From: CAIWXH01 sp964555675
GTDB taxonomy: Bacteria; Chloroflexota; Chloroflexia; Chloroflexales; Chloroflexaceae
DNA: 6,914 nt
Direction: 5' to 3'
NCBI GenBank assembly: GCA_964555675.1
Contig: CAZKTU010000308.1
Location: 1-6,914, forward strand
The position numbers were made by a program, and so were the translations under genes. The notes below the pieces were generated by a model. The model had not been told where the DNA came from and ran no database searches. It saw only the letters and a list, made by a program, of their open reading frames with translations. This document shows positions 1 through 5,573 of this stretch, in pieces. How positions within the stretch are numbered: the stretch's first letter is position 1; each line of letters opens with the position of its first letter.

Positions 1-707
1 AGGTCGTGGGTCGCCCCGGGTACGACCAGCAGCTCGGCGCCGTAGGCCGCGGCGGTGGCCCGCTGCGCCTCAACGTCGAAGACGGCGTCGCGCTCGGCGG
101 CGATCACCAGCACTGGGACGCGGCAGGCGGCGGGCCGCGGGCGGAGCAGCATGCTGCTGAGCGTGACCAGGGGCGGCTCGGCCACCAGGCGCGCGCGATG
201 GCGCTCGAGCTCGGCCGGGTCGATCTCGGGGCGGAAGAAGGCCCGTCGTACTGTCTCAGGCTCGCGGCGCAACAGGGCCGGCAGGCTGACCATCGGCGCG
301 CCGCGCAGCCCTCGATCCATAAAGTAGGCCCCGATGCTCACCGGCGAGCTGCAGAGCAGCACCGCGCCCGCGACGGGCGGGGCCGGGCCAACTGCGCCCG
401 TGATCAGCAGCTGGGTGATGTAGCCGCCCGCGCTGTGGCCGACCACCAGCGGCCTGCCGCCCAGCTCGGCGATGACGCTGCGCACCTCGCGGGCGTAGTC
501 GAGCACCGTCGAGCGCCAGTGATCCCTGGGCGTGGGGCTGCTGCCGTGGCCGCGCACGCTCACGGCGTGGGCCTCGAAGCCTCGGGCCGCCAGGTCGGCC
601 ATGGCCCCCTCCCAGCACCACGCCCCGTGCCAGGCCCCGTGCAGGAGCAGCACGCGGGGGCCGCGGCGCCTTCCGTCAGGGTGTGCGACCCGATGTTCCA
701 GCTCCAT
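1..707 (-). CDS. alpha/beta hydrolase fold protein, C-terminus cut off by window edge
   Basis: Reading the minus strand from ATG at 707-705 gives 235 residues with no stop before the window edge. The protein has the full set of alpha/beta hydrolase landmarks: a strand then oxyanion motif LLHGAWHGAW (residues 21-30), the RGHG turn (52-55), nucleophile elbow GHSAGG (90-95, Ser92), acid region AERDAVFD (Asp207) and GATHD with the catalytic His234. The triad is therefore complete, and only about 20-40 residues of a usual 260-280 residue protein are missing. There is no signal peptide, so it should be cytoplasmic. A GTG at 710-708 directly precedes the ATG in frame and is an alternative start; a G-run (GGGGGG) lies just upstream in place of a good Shine-Dalgarno. 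It starts 34 bp after the stop of the AAR-like gene, so co-transcription is likely. The substrate cannot be told from sequence; esterase, thioesterase or lactonase are all possible. Being next to an acyl-reductase-like gene makes an acyl ester or thioester tempting, but that is inference. Confidence 0.9.
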   Translation of the reverse strand, partial: MELEHRVAHPDGRRRGPRVLLLHGAWHGAWCWEGAMADLAARGFEAHAVSVRGHGSSPTPRDHWRSTVLDYAREVRSVIAELGGRPLVVGHSAGGYITQLLITGAVGPAPPVAGAVLLCSSPVSIGAYFMDRGLRGAPMVSLPALLRREPETVRRAFFRPEIDPAELERHRARLVAEPPLVTLSSMLLRPRPAACRVPVLVIAAERDAVFDVEAQRATAAAYGAELLVVPGATHD

Positions 708-741
708 CACTGCCCCCCGGGTCACCTCACCGTCGCCGCCG

Positions 742-2787
742 CTACCCCTCCACGGTCTCAGCCGGCAGGCCCAGCAGGCGCCGGCGCTCCTCGGCCAGGC
801 GGCGCTTCTCGGCGATCATCTCGTCGGTGACATAGACCCCGAACGAGCGCAGGCCGGCCAGCTTGAGGCCGTGCTTATGCCAGAGGCGGTACATCTCCTT
901 GACCCGGTCCATCTCGATATTGCGCCCGAGCGTATAGTCCTCGAACTTGCCCTCCATGGCCAGCAGAGCCGTCTCGGAGAGGCAGGCGTAGGCCGTGCCG
1001 GGGGGCATGTCGATATCGAAGCCGAAGTCGGGCTGGCCTGGCAGCACGATCTCGCCGCTCTCGACGATCAGCACATCGGGGCGGCGCGCGGCGTCCTCCT
1101 CCTTCACGTCGGGCGGGCGGGCCACGTCGCAGACCACGGCGCCCGGCTTGAGTTTGTCGACATTGATCACCTTGCCGGTGAGGGCGCTGGTGGTGGTGAT
1201 GATCAGGTCGGCGTCGCCGATATAGGCGTCGGGGTGGGTCGCCGCGATCACGCGGGCACCGGGGGTCTCCTGCTCGATCTGCTGCTTGAGGGCCAGCAGG
1301 CGCTCGGCCCGCGGCGCGATCAGCACCACGTCGCGCACGGCCTGGGCCAGCAGGCGCGCGCAGACCGCCCCGATCGAGCCGGTGGCCCCGATCACCACGG
1401 CGCGCACCCGGTCGGGGCGGCCGCCCTTCATCAGCAGCACCGCCTGCTTGGCGGCCTCGAGGGTGGCCGCCACTGTGAGCGAGTTGCCCGAGGTGATCCC
1501 GATATCTGCCTTCTGGGCCACCGTCACGCCGGCGTCGCCGACCACCGAGGTGAAGGCCCCGAGGCCCATCAGCTGGGCGCCCATGCGCTCGGCCATGCGC
1601 GCGGCCCTGATCAGCCGCCTGTAGGTGAAGCTTGGCTCGCGGCGCATCATCTCGCGCGGGGTGGTCCCGAGGGTCAGCAGGATGCCTTCGGCCTCCTCGC
1701 CCGTGGCCTGCGAGCGGATGCCGCGGATCTTCGAGAGGTAGAGCGGCGGGATCTGCGCGGCCACCAGCTCGACCAGGCGCGGGGGCAGGTGGCGCGTCCA
1801 GCTGAAGCGCGGGTCGTTGGCGATCAGGCTGGTGCGCAGCGGGTGAATCACGAAGGCGAATTTGGGCTTGGGCCGCGGGTTCAGCTCTTGCACGGTCGCG
1901 CCCCAGCCGGCGGCGGCGATGAAGTCGAGGGCCTCGGCCTCGCCCGGCTGGGCCCCCGTCTCCTGGATCGCGGTGATGATCGCCTCGAGGGCGTCGGCGG
2001 CGATGAAGGGGCGCGCCTCGCTGATCGGCGGGGTCATGGTGACCAGGGTGGTCACCCCGCGCCGCCTCAGGTCCTCGATCTCGGCGGGCGAGGGGTCGTC
2101 GGTGACGATCGCCTTGCCGGCCAGGTCGGTCGGGGCGAAGCGGCGGATATAGGCGAAGTCGCCCGCGATCACCTGGGCCCAGCCGAACAGCTCGGCGGCG
2201 CGGGGGTCGTAGCCCTCCTGGCCGAGGCCGACCGGGTGCAGCAGGCTATAGGGCAGCAGGGCCGAGATCGGCAGGGTTGTGGCGGCGTAGAGCTCGAGCT
2301 GCTCGAGGGTGCGCGGGACGGGCAGGAAGGGCAGGCCGAGATGCACGATCGGGTCGGCGAAGCGCAGCTCGCCGTCGTACTGGCTGATCGCCGCGGCCAG
2401 CTGGTAGCGCTCGATGCCGCTCGTCAGCAGGATGCGCTTGTAGCGGAACAGCCCGGGCACCTTGCGCACGGCCTGGGCCACGGCCCAGCGCTCGAGGGTG
2501 CTCTTGACCACCCCGCCGTCGACCACCGGGGTGCGGCGGGCCTGGGCCGCGATCTTGATCGCCTCGCGGTGGGGGTAGCGCGCCTTGCCGACCCTGAAGA
2601 CCGGGGTGAGCCCGCCCAGGCCGATCGCGTCGACGCGCCCGTCGAACGAGCGGACCAGCTCGGCGGCCCTGGCCGTGTCGCCGTTGGCGCCGATGCGCTC
2701 GACCTCAACGGTGCGACCGAGAATGGTGGTGGTGAAGCTGTAGTCGCGGGCCGAGGAGCCCAGGCTGATGCTCACAATGCGCTTCAT
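742..2787 (-). CDS. Two-domain protein: unrecognised N-terminal domain fused to a long-chain acyl-ACP reductase (AAR)-like NAD(P)-binding domain
   Basis: This is a 681-residue protein, ATG at 2787-2785, with a good TGGAGG site 8 nt upstream. Residues about 310-650 resemble the whole of cyanobacterial acyl-ACP reductase (about 340 residues), as compared from memory. Matching landmarks are a start FAFVIHPL (310-317), LGAFTSVV (409-416, AAR LGGFTSII), TSGNSLTVA (432-440, AAR TTGNTHTA), Rossmann motif VVIGATGSIG (464-473), FDIDMPPG (590-597) and AYACLSETALLAMEG (599-613). Cys602 sits where the acyl-accepting cysteine of AAR lies. The family reduces a long-chain acyl-ACP or acyl-CoA to the fatty aldehyde with NADPH through a thioester. 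Residues 1-305 are not a family I recognise: they alternate predicted strands and helices, contain no cysteine, and include VDAIGLGGL (52-60) and a motif TPVVDGGVVKSTLERW (86-101). The tail 651-681 is a charged helix (EKRRLAEERRR). Automatic annotation may call it shikimate/quinate dehydrogenase-like because of the Rossmann fold. AAR-like homology is fairly sure; the reaction is inferred. Confidence 0.85.
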   Translation of the reverse strand: MKRIVSISLGSSARDYSFTTTILGRTVEVERIGANGDTARAAELVRSFDGRVDAIGLGGLTPVFRVGKARYPHREAIKIAAQARRTPVVDGGVVKSTLERWAVAQAVRKVPGLFRYKRILLTSGIERYQLAAAISQYDGELRFADPIVHLGLPFLPVPRTLEQLELYAATTLPISALLPYSLLHPVGLGQEGYDPRAAELFGWAQVIAGDFAYIRRFAPTDLAGKAIVTDDPSPAEIEDLRRRGVTTLVTMTPPISEARPFIAADALEAIITAIQETGAQPGEAEALDFIAAAGWGATVQELNPRPKPKFAFVIHPLRTSLIANDPRFSWTRHLPPRLVELVAAQIPPLYLSKIRGIRSQATGEEAEGILLTLGTTPREMMRREPSFTYRRLIRAARMAERMGAQLMGLGAFTSVVGDAGVTVAQKADIGITSGNSLTVAATLEAAKQAVLLMKGGRPDRVRAVVIGATGSIGAVCARLLAQAVRDVVLIAPRAERLLALKQQIEQETPGARVIAATHPDAYIGDADLIITTTSALTGKVINVDKLKPGAVVCDVARPPDVKEEDAARRPDVLIVESGEIVLPGQPDFGFDIDMPPGTAYACLSETALLAMEGKFEDYTLGRNIEMDRVKEMYRLWHKHGLKLAGLRSFGVYVTDEMIAEKRRLAEERRRLLGLPAETVEG

Positions 2788-2795
2788 CGCACATG

Positions 2796-2801
2796 CCTCC
2801 A
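2796..2801 (-). promoter_or_regulatory. Ribosome binding site of the AAR-like gene
   Basis: The minus strand reads TGGAGG here, 8 nt before the ATG at 2787-2785. This supports that start; the ATG at 2794-2792 is out of frame and too close to the site. Confidence 0.75.
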
Positions 2802-2806
2802 GGATA

Positions 2807-2940
2807 GGGCGGGGCGGCCAGGCCCCTTGCANNNNNNNNNNNNNNNNNNNNNNNNNNNNNNNNNNNNNNNNNNNNNNNNNNNNNNNNNNNNNNNNNNNNN
2901 NNNNNNNNNNNNNNNNNNNNNNNNNNNNNNNGCCCCGCCC
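2807..2940. repeat. Inverted repeat arms on both sides of the gap
   Basis: GGGCGGGGC at 2807-2815 and GCCCCGCCC at 2932-2940 are exact reverse complements. They stand 16 bases before the first N and directly after the last N. They could be the arms of a strong GC hairpin between the LCP and AAR-like genes, for example a terminator or attenuator. They could also be chance similarity in very GC-rich DNA, since the sequence between them is unknown. Confidence 0.4.
2832..2931. other. Assembly gap (100 N)
   Basis: Exactly 100 N, the customary placeholder for a scaffold join of unknown length. It lies between the end of the LCP gene and the start of the AAR-like gene. The true distance, any promoter or terminator, and even a small gene in between are unknown. 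Neither neighbouring gene is broken by it: the LCP stop (2943-2941) and the AAR-like start (2787) and its ribosome site are all in real sequence. Confidence 0.99.
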
Positions 2941-4383
2941 CTACGGCCCCGCCTCTGGCCCGAGCACTACCACGATATCCGCCTCGCTGGCCAGTTCGGG
3001 CGGCGCGCCATTCACCAGCTCGGCGTTGAGCGTGCGCGCCAGGCGCCTGCTGGTGGCCGGCGCTCCGCCCTGGTTGTAGACCCGCGTCTTGTCGGCCAGG
3101 CCCGCCGCGTTGCCCGGGGGCAGGATCAGGAAGCCCGCCCCCTCCAGGTCGAGGCTCACCCGGCGGGCCAGCCCCGCCACCTCCGTGCCGTTGAAGACCT
3201 GCACCGAAGCGTTCTCGCTCGCCTCGCTAGGCGGGCGCTGCCACTGGTCGATCAGGGCCTGCACCGCCCCCTGATCGAAGATCAGGTTCGAGCCATTCTC
3301 GTAGGCCAGCTGCTCGGGGCCTAGGCGGAACTGGCCTAGGGCCTCGGGGTCGAGGCCGCCCGCCAGCCCGATCAGGCCCAGCAGCACGTCGAGCCGGTCG
3401 AGGGGCATGGTCGTCAGCACGGGCTGCGCCCCGCCCTCTTCGCCCGCGACCGCCCGCAGCAGCGCGGGCACCAGCAGGGCCTGGCCGAGGGCGCCCTTGG
3501 CCCTGAACTCCTGCATGATCGCCCGCACCACCTGCTGCTGGCGCTCGGCCCGCCCGAAGTCGCTGTCCTGGTGGCGCGTGCGGGCGTAGATCAGCGCCGT
3601 CTTGCCGTCCATGCGCTGCGGCCCGGGCTGGAACTCGATGCGCTGGATGCCGAAGTCCTCGGTCGGGTACTCCTCGTCGAGGATGTAGACCGGCACGTCG
3701 ATCATGACCCCGCCCAGGGCGTCGATCAGCCCCGCGAAGCCTGCGAAGTTGACCGTGGCGACGAAGTCGACCTTCATGCCTCGCCCGCGCAGGTCCAGGA
3801 ACTCCTCGACCGTCTGGGCGGCCAGGGCCATGCCGCCCTGCTGCGGCGTCGCCCCCGGCCCGTAGAGCGCCTCGGCCCCGGCGTAGCCCTGCCCGTAGGC
3901 CACATTGATCTTGGTCTGGGTGAGCCCGACCTGGGGGATGCTCACCTCGGAGTCGCGCGGGATGGAGAGCAGCGAGGCCCAGCGCCCCGTGGCGTCGAGG
4001 CGCGCCAGGATCAGCGTGTCGCCGCGCACACCCTCCTCGGGGCGGCCGGCCCGCTCGTCCGTGCCGATGATCAGCACGTTGGCCCCGATCAGCGGCGAGG
4101 CCAGGGGCGGGTTGTTGCGCACGTCGGCCACCGTGATCGCGCCCGCCAGGTCGCGCACCTGCCAGTAGAGCAGCCCCAGCCCCAGCAGGGCCAGGGCTAC
4201 GGCCGCCAACAGGGCCAGCCGGATCTGCGCCCAGAGGCTGCGGCGCGGGCGCCGCGAGAGCGCGGGTCGCCCCGGCGGGTTGCTGCGCGGGCGCGGTATC
4301 ACCTGGGTCTCGTCGGTGTATGGCTTGCCCCCGCGGGGGGTGGGGCGGCGCGGGCCCTGGCTGCGATCAGTCGACACGGGCAT
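2941..4383 (-). CDS. LCP (LytR-CpsA-Psr) family cell-wall polymer ligase with C-terminal LytR_C domain
   Basis: A 480-residue type II membrane protein. Residues 1-53 form a basic, proline-rich cytoplasmic tail; 54-76 are one membrane helix (LALLAAVALALLGLGLLYW). The extracytoplasmic LCP domain spans about 100-295, with IIGTDER (105-111), RGDTLILARLD (120-130), SIPRDSEV (140-147) and YARTRHQDSDFGRAERQQQVV (266-286). These hold the Asp and Arg residues that bind the metal and the polyprenyl pyrophosphate in the family. Residues about 393-475, with VQVFNGTEVAGLARRV, match the LytR_C domain. LCP enzymes transfer undecaprenyl-linked glycopolymers to peptidoglycan; the polymer here is unknown. Start choice: AGGAG ends only 1 nt before the ATG at 4383 but 7 nt before the in-frame GTG at 4377-4375. 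GTG (478 residues) is therefore the likelier true start. It is divergent from the gnd gene and has its own extended -10 promoter. Gene order suggests it may lead the minus-strand group, but the gap prevents proof. Confidence 0.93.
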   Translation of the reverse strand: MPVSTDRSQGPRRPTPRGGKPYTDETQVIPRPRSNPPGRPALSRRPRRSLWAQIRLALLAAVALALLGLGLLYWQVRDLAGAITVADVRNNPPLASPLIGANVLIIGTDERAGRPEEGVRGDTLILARLDATGRWASLLSIPRDSEVSIPQVGLTQTKINVAYGQGYAGAEALYGPGATPQQGGMALAAQTVEEFLDLRGRGMKVDFVATVNFAGFAGLIDALGGVMIDVPVYILDEEYPTEDFGIQRIEFQPGPQRMDGKTALIYARTRHQDSDFGRAERQQQVVRAIMQEFRAKGALGQALLVPALLRAVAGEEGGAQPVLTTMPLDRLDVLLGLIGLAGGLDPEALGQFRLGPEQLAYENGSNLIFDQGAVQALIDQWQRPPSEASENASVQVFNGTEVAGLARRVSLDLEGAGFLILPPGNAAGLADKTRVYNQGGAPATSRRLARTLNAELVNGAPPELASEADIVVVLGPEAGP

Positions 4384-4384
4384 G

Positions 4385-4389
4385 CTCCT
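4385..4389 (-). promoter_or_regulatory. Ribosome binding site that decides the LCP start
   Basis: AGGAG on the minus strand. Spacing is 1 nt to the ATG at 4383 and 7 nt to the GTG at 4377. The GTG fits normal initiation geometry better. Confidence 0.65.
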
Positions 4390-4392
4390 ACG

Positions 4393-4406
4393 CGAAAACC
4401 TGTTCG
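4393..4406. promoter_or_regulatory. Candidate operator: LexA-box-like dyad over the LCP transcription start
   Basis: The minus strand reads CGAACAGGTTTTCG. This fits the Gram-positive and actinobacterial LexA consensus CGAACRNRYGTTYG at 13 of 14 positions; the mismatch is T for G in the second half-site. The wider sequence 4392-4407 is a perfect dyad, GCGAA-N6-TTCGC. It begins 4 nt downstream of the TAGAAT element and covers the predicted start point near 4404, a typical repressor position. In RNA it could instead form a 5-bp hairpin just before the AGGAG. The dyad is seen; its use as an operator, and LexA as the binder, are inference. Confidence 0.35.
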
Positions 4407-4410
4407 CACT

Positions 4411-4419
4411 ATTCTACCA
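4411..4419 (-). promoter_or_regulatory. Extended -10 promoter for the LCP gene
   Basis: The minus strand reads TGGTAGAAT, which fits the extended -10 form TGn-TAnnnT. No recognisable -35 element stands 16-18 bp upstream, as expected for extended -10 promoters. The predicted start near 4404 leaves a leader of about 20-27 nt. Confidence 0.5.
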
Positions 4420-4465
4420 GAGCAGCCTGGACCGCGGATAGCAGCCAAGTGACGTGCGCCTGAAG

Positions 4466-4471
4466 TATAAT
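4466..4471 (+). promoter_or_regulatory. -10 element (TATAAT) of the gnd-zwf group
   Basis: A perfect TATAAT in otherwise GC-rich DNA, 37 bp before the gnd start. The hexamer 17 bp upstream (AGCCAA, 4443-4448) is not a good -35 element, so an activator or a weak -35 may be involved. The predicted start near 4478 gives a leader of about 30 nt. Confidence 0.6.
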
Positions 4472-4496
4472 GATTGCGCAGTGGAAGCAACTAACT

Positions 4497-4501
4497 AGGA
4501 G
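4497..4501 (+). promoter_or_regulatory. Ribosome binding site of gnd
   Basis: AGGAG with 7 nt to the ATG at 4509. This selects that ATG over the upstream in-frame ATG at 4470, which overlaps the -10 element and would add 13 residues before the Rossmann fold. Confidence 0.85.
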
Positions 4502-4508
4502 ACCCCTC

Positions 4509-5411
4509 ATGGAACTCGGCTTGATCGGCCTTGGCCGCATGGGCGCAAATATGGCGGTCCGTTTGCTCCAGGGCGGACACCGCGTTGTCGTCTACAACCG
4601 CACCTTCGAGAAGGCCCAGGAGCTCGCCGACGAGCACGGCGCCGTCGCCGCCCGCAGCATCGAGGAGCTGGTCGCCTCCCTGCAGCCCCCCCGCGTGGTC
4701 TGGCTCATGCTCCCCGCCGGCAAGGCCACCGACGAGCATATCGCCGCGGTCACCCCCCTGCTCAGCCAGGGCGATATCCTGGTCGACGGCGCCAATAATA
4801 ACTATAAGGTCAGCATCGCCCACGGCGAGCAGCTGGCCGCCCAGGGCCTGCGTTTCATGGACGCCGGGGTCTCGGGCGGGATCTGGGGCCTCAAGGTCGG
4901 CTACTGCACCATGGTCGGCGGCGAGGCCGAGACCTTCGCCCACATCGAGCCGCTGCTCAAGACCCTGGCCCCGCCCGACGGCTACCTCCACTGCGGCCCC
5001 TGGGGCGCCGGCCACTTCGTCAAGATGATCCATAACGGGATCGAGTACGGTATGATGCAGGCCTACGCCGAGGGCTTCGAGATCCTCGAGAAGTCGCGCT
5101 ACGACTTCGACCTGCAGAAGATCAGCCACCTCTGGAACCAGGGCAGCGTGGTGCGCTCGTGGCTCCTCGAGCTGGCCGAGCTGGCCTTCGAGCAGGACGC
5201 CGACCTGGCGAGCATCCGCGGCTACGTCGAGGATAGCGGCGAGGGCCGCTGGACGGTCCAGGAGGCCATCGACCTCGATGTCCCCGCGCCGATCATCACC
5301 CTCTCGCTCCAGACCCGCTTCCGCTCGCGCCAGGACGATAGCTTCAGCGCCAAGGTCCTCGCCGCTCTGCGCAACCAGTTCGGCGGCCACGCCGTCAAGA
5401 AGTCCGAGTGA
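4509..5411 (+). CDS. gnd: 6-phosphogluconate dehydrogenase, decarboxylating (short form)
   Basis: A 300-residue enzyme that oxidises 6-phosphogluconate to ribulose 5-phosphate and CO2, the second dehydrogenase of the oxidative pentose phosphate pathway. It belongs to the short form (about 300 residues), not the 470-residue E. coli form. Seen in order: dinucleotide motif GLIGLGRMGANM (4-15), cofactor loop YNRTFEK (29-35), DGAN (93-96), the substrate loop GVSGG (120-124) and WGLKVGYCTMVGG (126-138). The catalytic helix KMIHNGIEYG (172-181) carries Lys172, His175, Asn176, Glu179 and Tyr180. Near the C-terminus are GEGRWTVQEA (244-253) and RFRSRQDD (270-277). The Asn-Arg-Thr after the second strand resembles NADP-dependent enzymes, whereas many short-form enzymes carry an acidic residue there and use NAD; NADP use is thus suggested, not proven. 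GAN replaces the usual GGN (Ala95). It is transcribed away from the LCP gene and probably together with zwf, 92 bp downstream. Confidence 0.95.
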   Translation: MELGLIGLGRMGANMAVRLLQGGHRVVVYNRTFEKAQELADEHGAVAARSIEELVASLQPPRVVWLMLPAGKATDEHIAAVTPLLSQGDILVDGANNNYKVSIAHGEQLAAQGLRFMDAGVSGGIWGLKVGYCTMVGGEAETFAHIEPLLKTLAPPDGYLHCGPWGAGHFVKMIHNGIEYGMMQAYAEGFEILEKSRYDFDLQKISHLWNQGSVVRSWLLELAELAFEQDADLASIRGYVEDSGEGRWTVQEAIDLDVPAPIITLSLQTRFRSRQDDSFSAKVLAALRNQFGGHAVKKSE

Positions 5412-5503
5412 TGACGGATGGTCCGTACGGAGGCAGCCCGAGCAGCCTGCCGGCTGGCCGCAGCTCCGGCGCGGCCGATGGTGGGCTGCGCCGAGGAGTA
5501 GTC
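5412..5503 (+). promoter_or_regulatory. gnd-zwf spacer with zwf ribosome binding site
   Basis: A 92-bp GC-rich spacer with no ORF of note. GAGGAG at 5493-5498 stands 5 nt before the zwf ATG at 5504. Two weak 5-bp stems are possible (GCCGG 5449-5453 with CCGGC 5466-5470, or GGCCG 5456-5460 with CGGCC 5472-5476), but no T-run follows, so there is no intrinsic terminator. Read-through from gnd into zwf is likely. Confidence 0.7.
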
Positions 5504-5573
5504 ATGAGCAGCGAGAGCCTTCAGCCTTCATCCCTCAGCCCTCCCGAGAACCCGTTGCGCAGCGGGCTGCGCC
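5483..5573 (+). repeat. 10-bp direct repeat flanking the zwf start, second copy in a hairpin
   Basis: GGGCTGCGCC occurs at 5483-5492, just before the ribosome site, and again at 5564-5573 within the zwf coding sequence. The second copy also makes a local 6-bp stem, GCGCAG (5557-5562), loop CGGG, CTGCGC (5567-5572). The same GCGCAG could instead pair with CTGCGC at 5486-5491, closing a loop that contains the zwf ribosome site and start codon. The repeats are seen; a regulatory role is speculative. Confidence 0.3.

Noticed and set aside
6..830. Plus-strand open frame of 274 codons
   Set aside because: Antisense shadow of the alpha/beta hydrolase, whose minus-strand translation has a full catalytic triad.
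742..2787. Alkane biosynthesis operon
   Set aside because: The AAR-like domain suggests aldehyde formation, but no aldehyde-deformylating oxygenase gene is present in the window, so the pathway claim is not supported.
2788..2831. -10-like TATCCT upstream of the AAR-like gene
   Set aside because: It directly abuts the ribosome site (TATCC-TGGAGG), leaving no room for a leader that would include the ribosome site.
532..3324. Long plus-strand open frame of 930 codons
   Set aside because: It runs through the N gap and lies opposite the AAR-like and LCP genes. Its translation is rich in Gly, Ala, Arg, His and Asp with no family features, as expected for the antisense of GC-rich coding DNA.
3571..4452. 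Plus-strand open frame of 293 codons
   Set aside because: Antisense of the LCP gene; low-complexity composition and it crosses the LCP promoter region.
4470..4508. Upstream ATG start for gnd at 4470
   Set aside because: It overlaps the TATAAT element and has no ribosome site; the ATG at 4509 has AGGAG at ideal spacing and begins directly at the Rossmann strand.
4491..5390. Minus-strand open frame of 299 codons
   Set aside because: Antisense of gnd, which has convincing catalytic motifs on the plus strand.
5412..5503. Intrinsic terminator between gnd and zwf
   Set aside because: Only weak 5-bp, mutually exclusive stems and no T-run; co-transcription is more likely.
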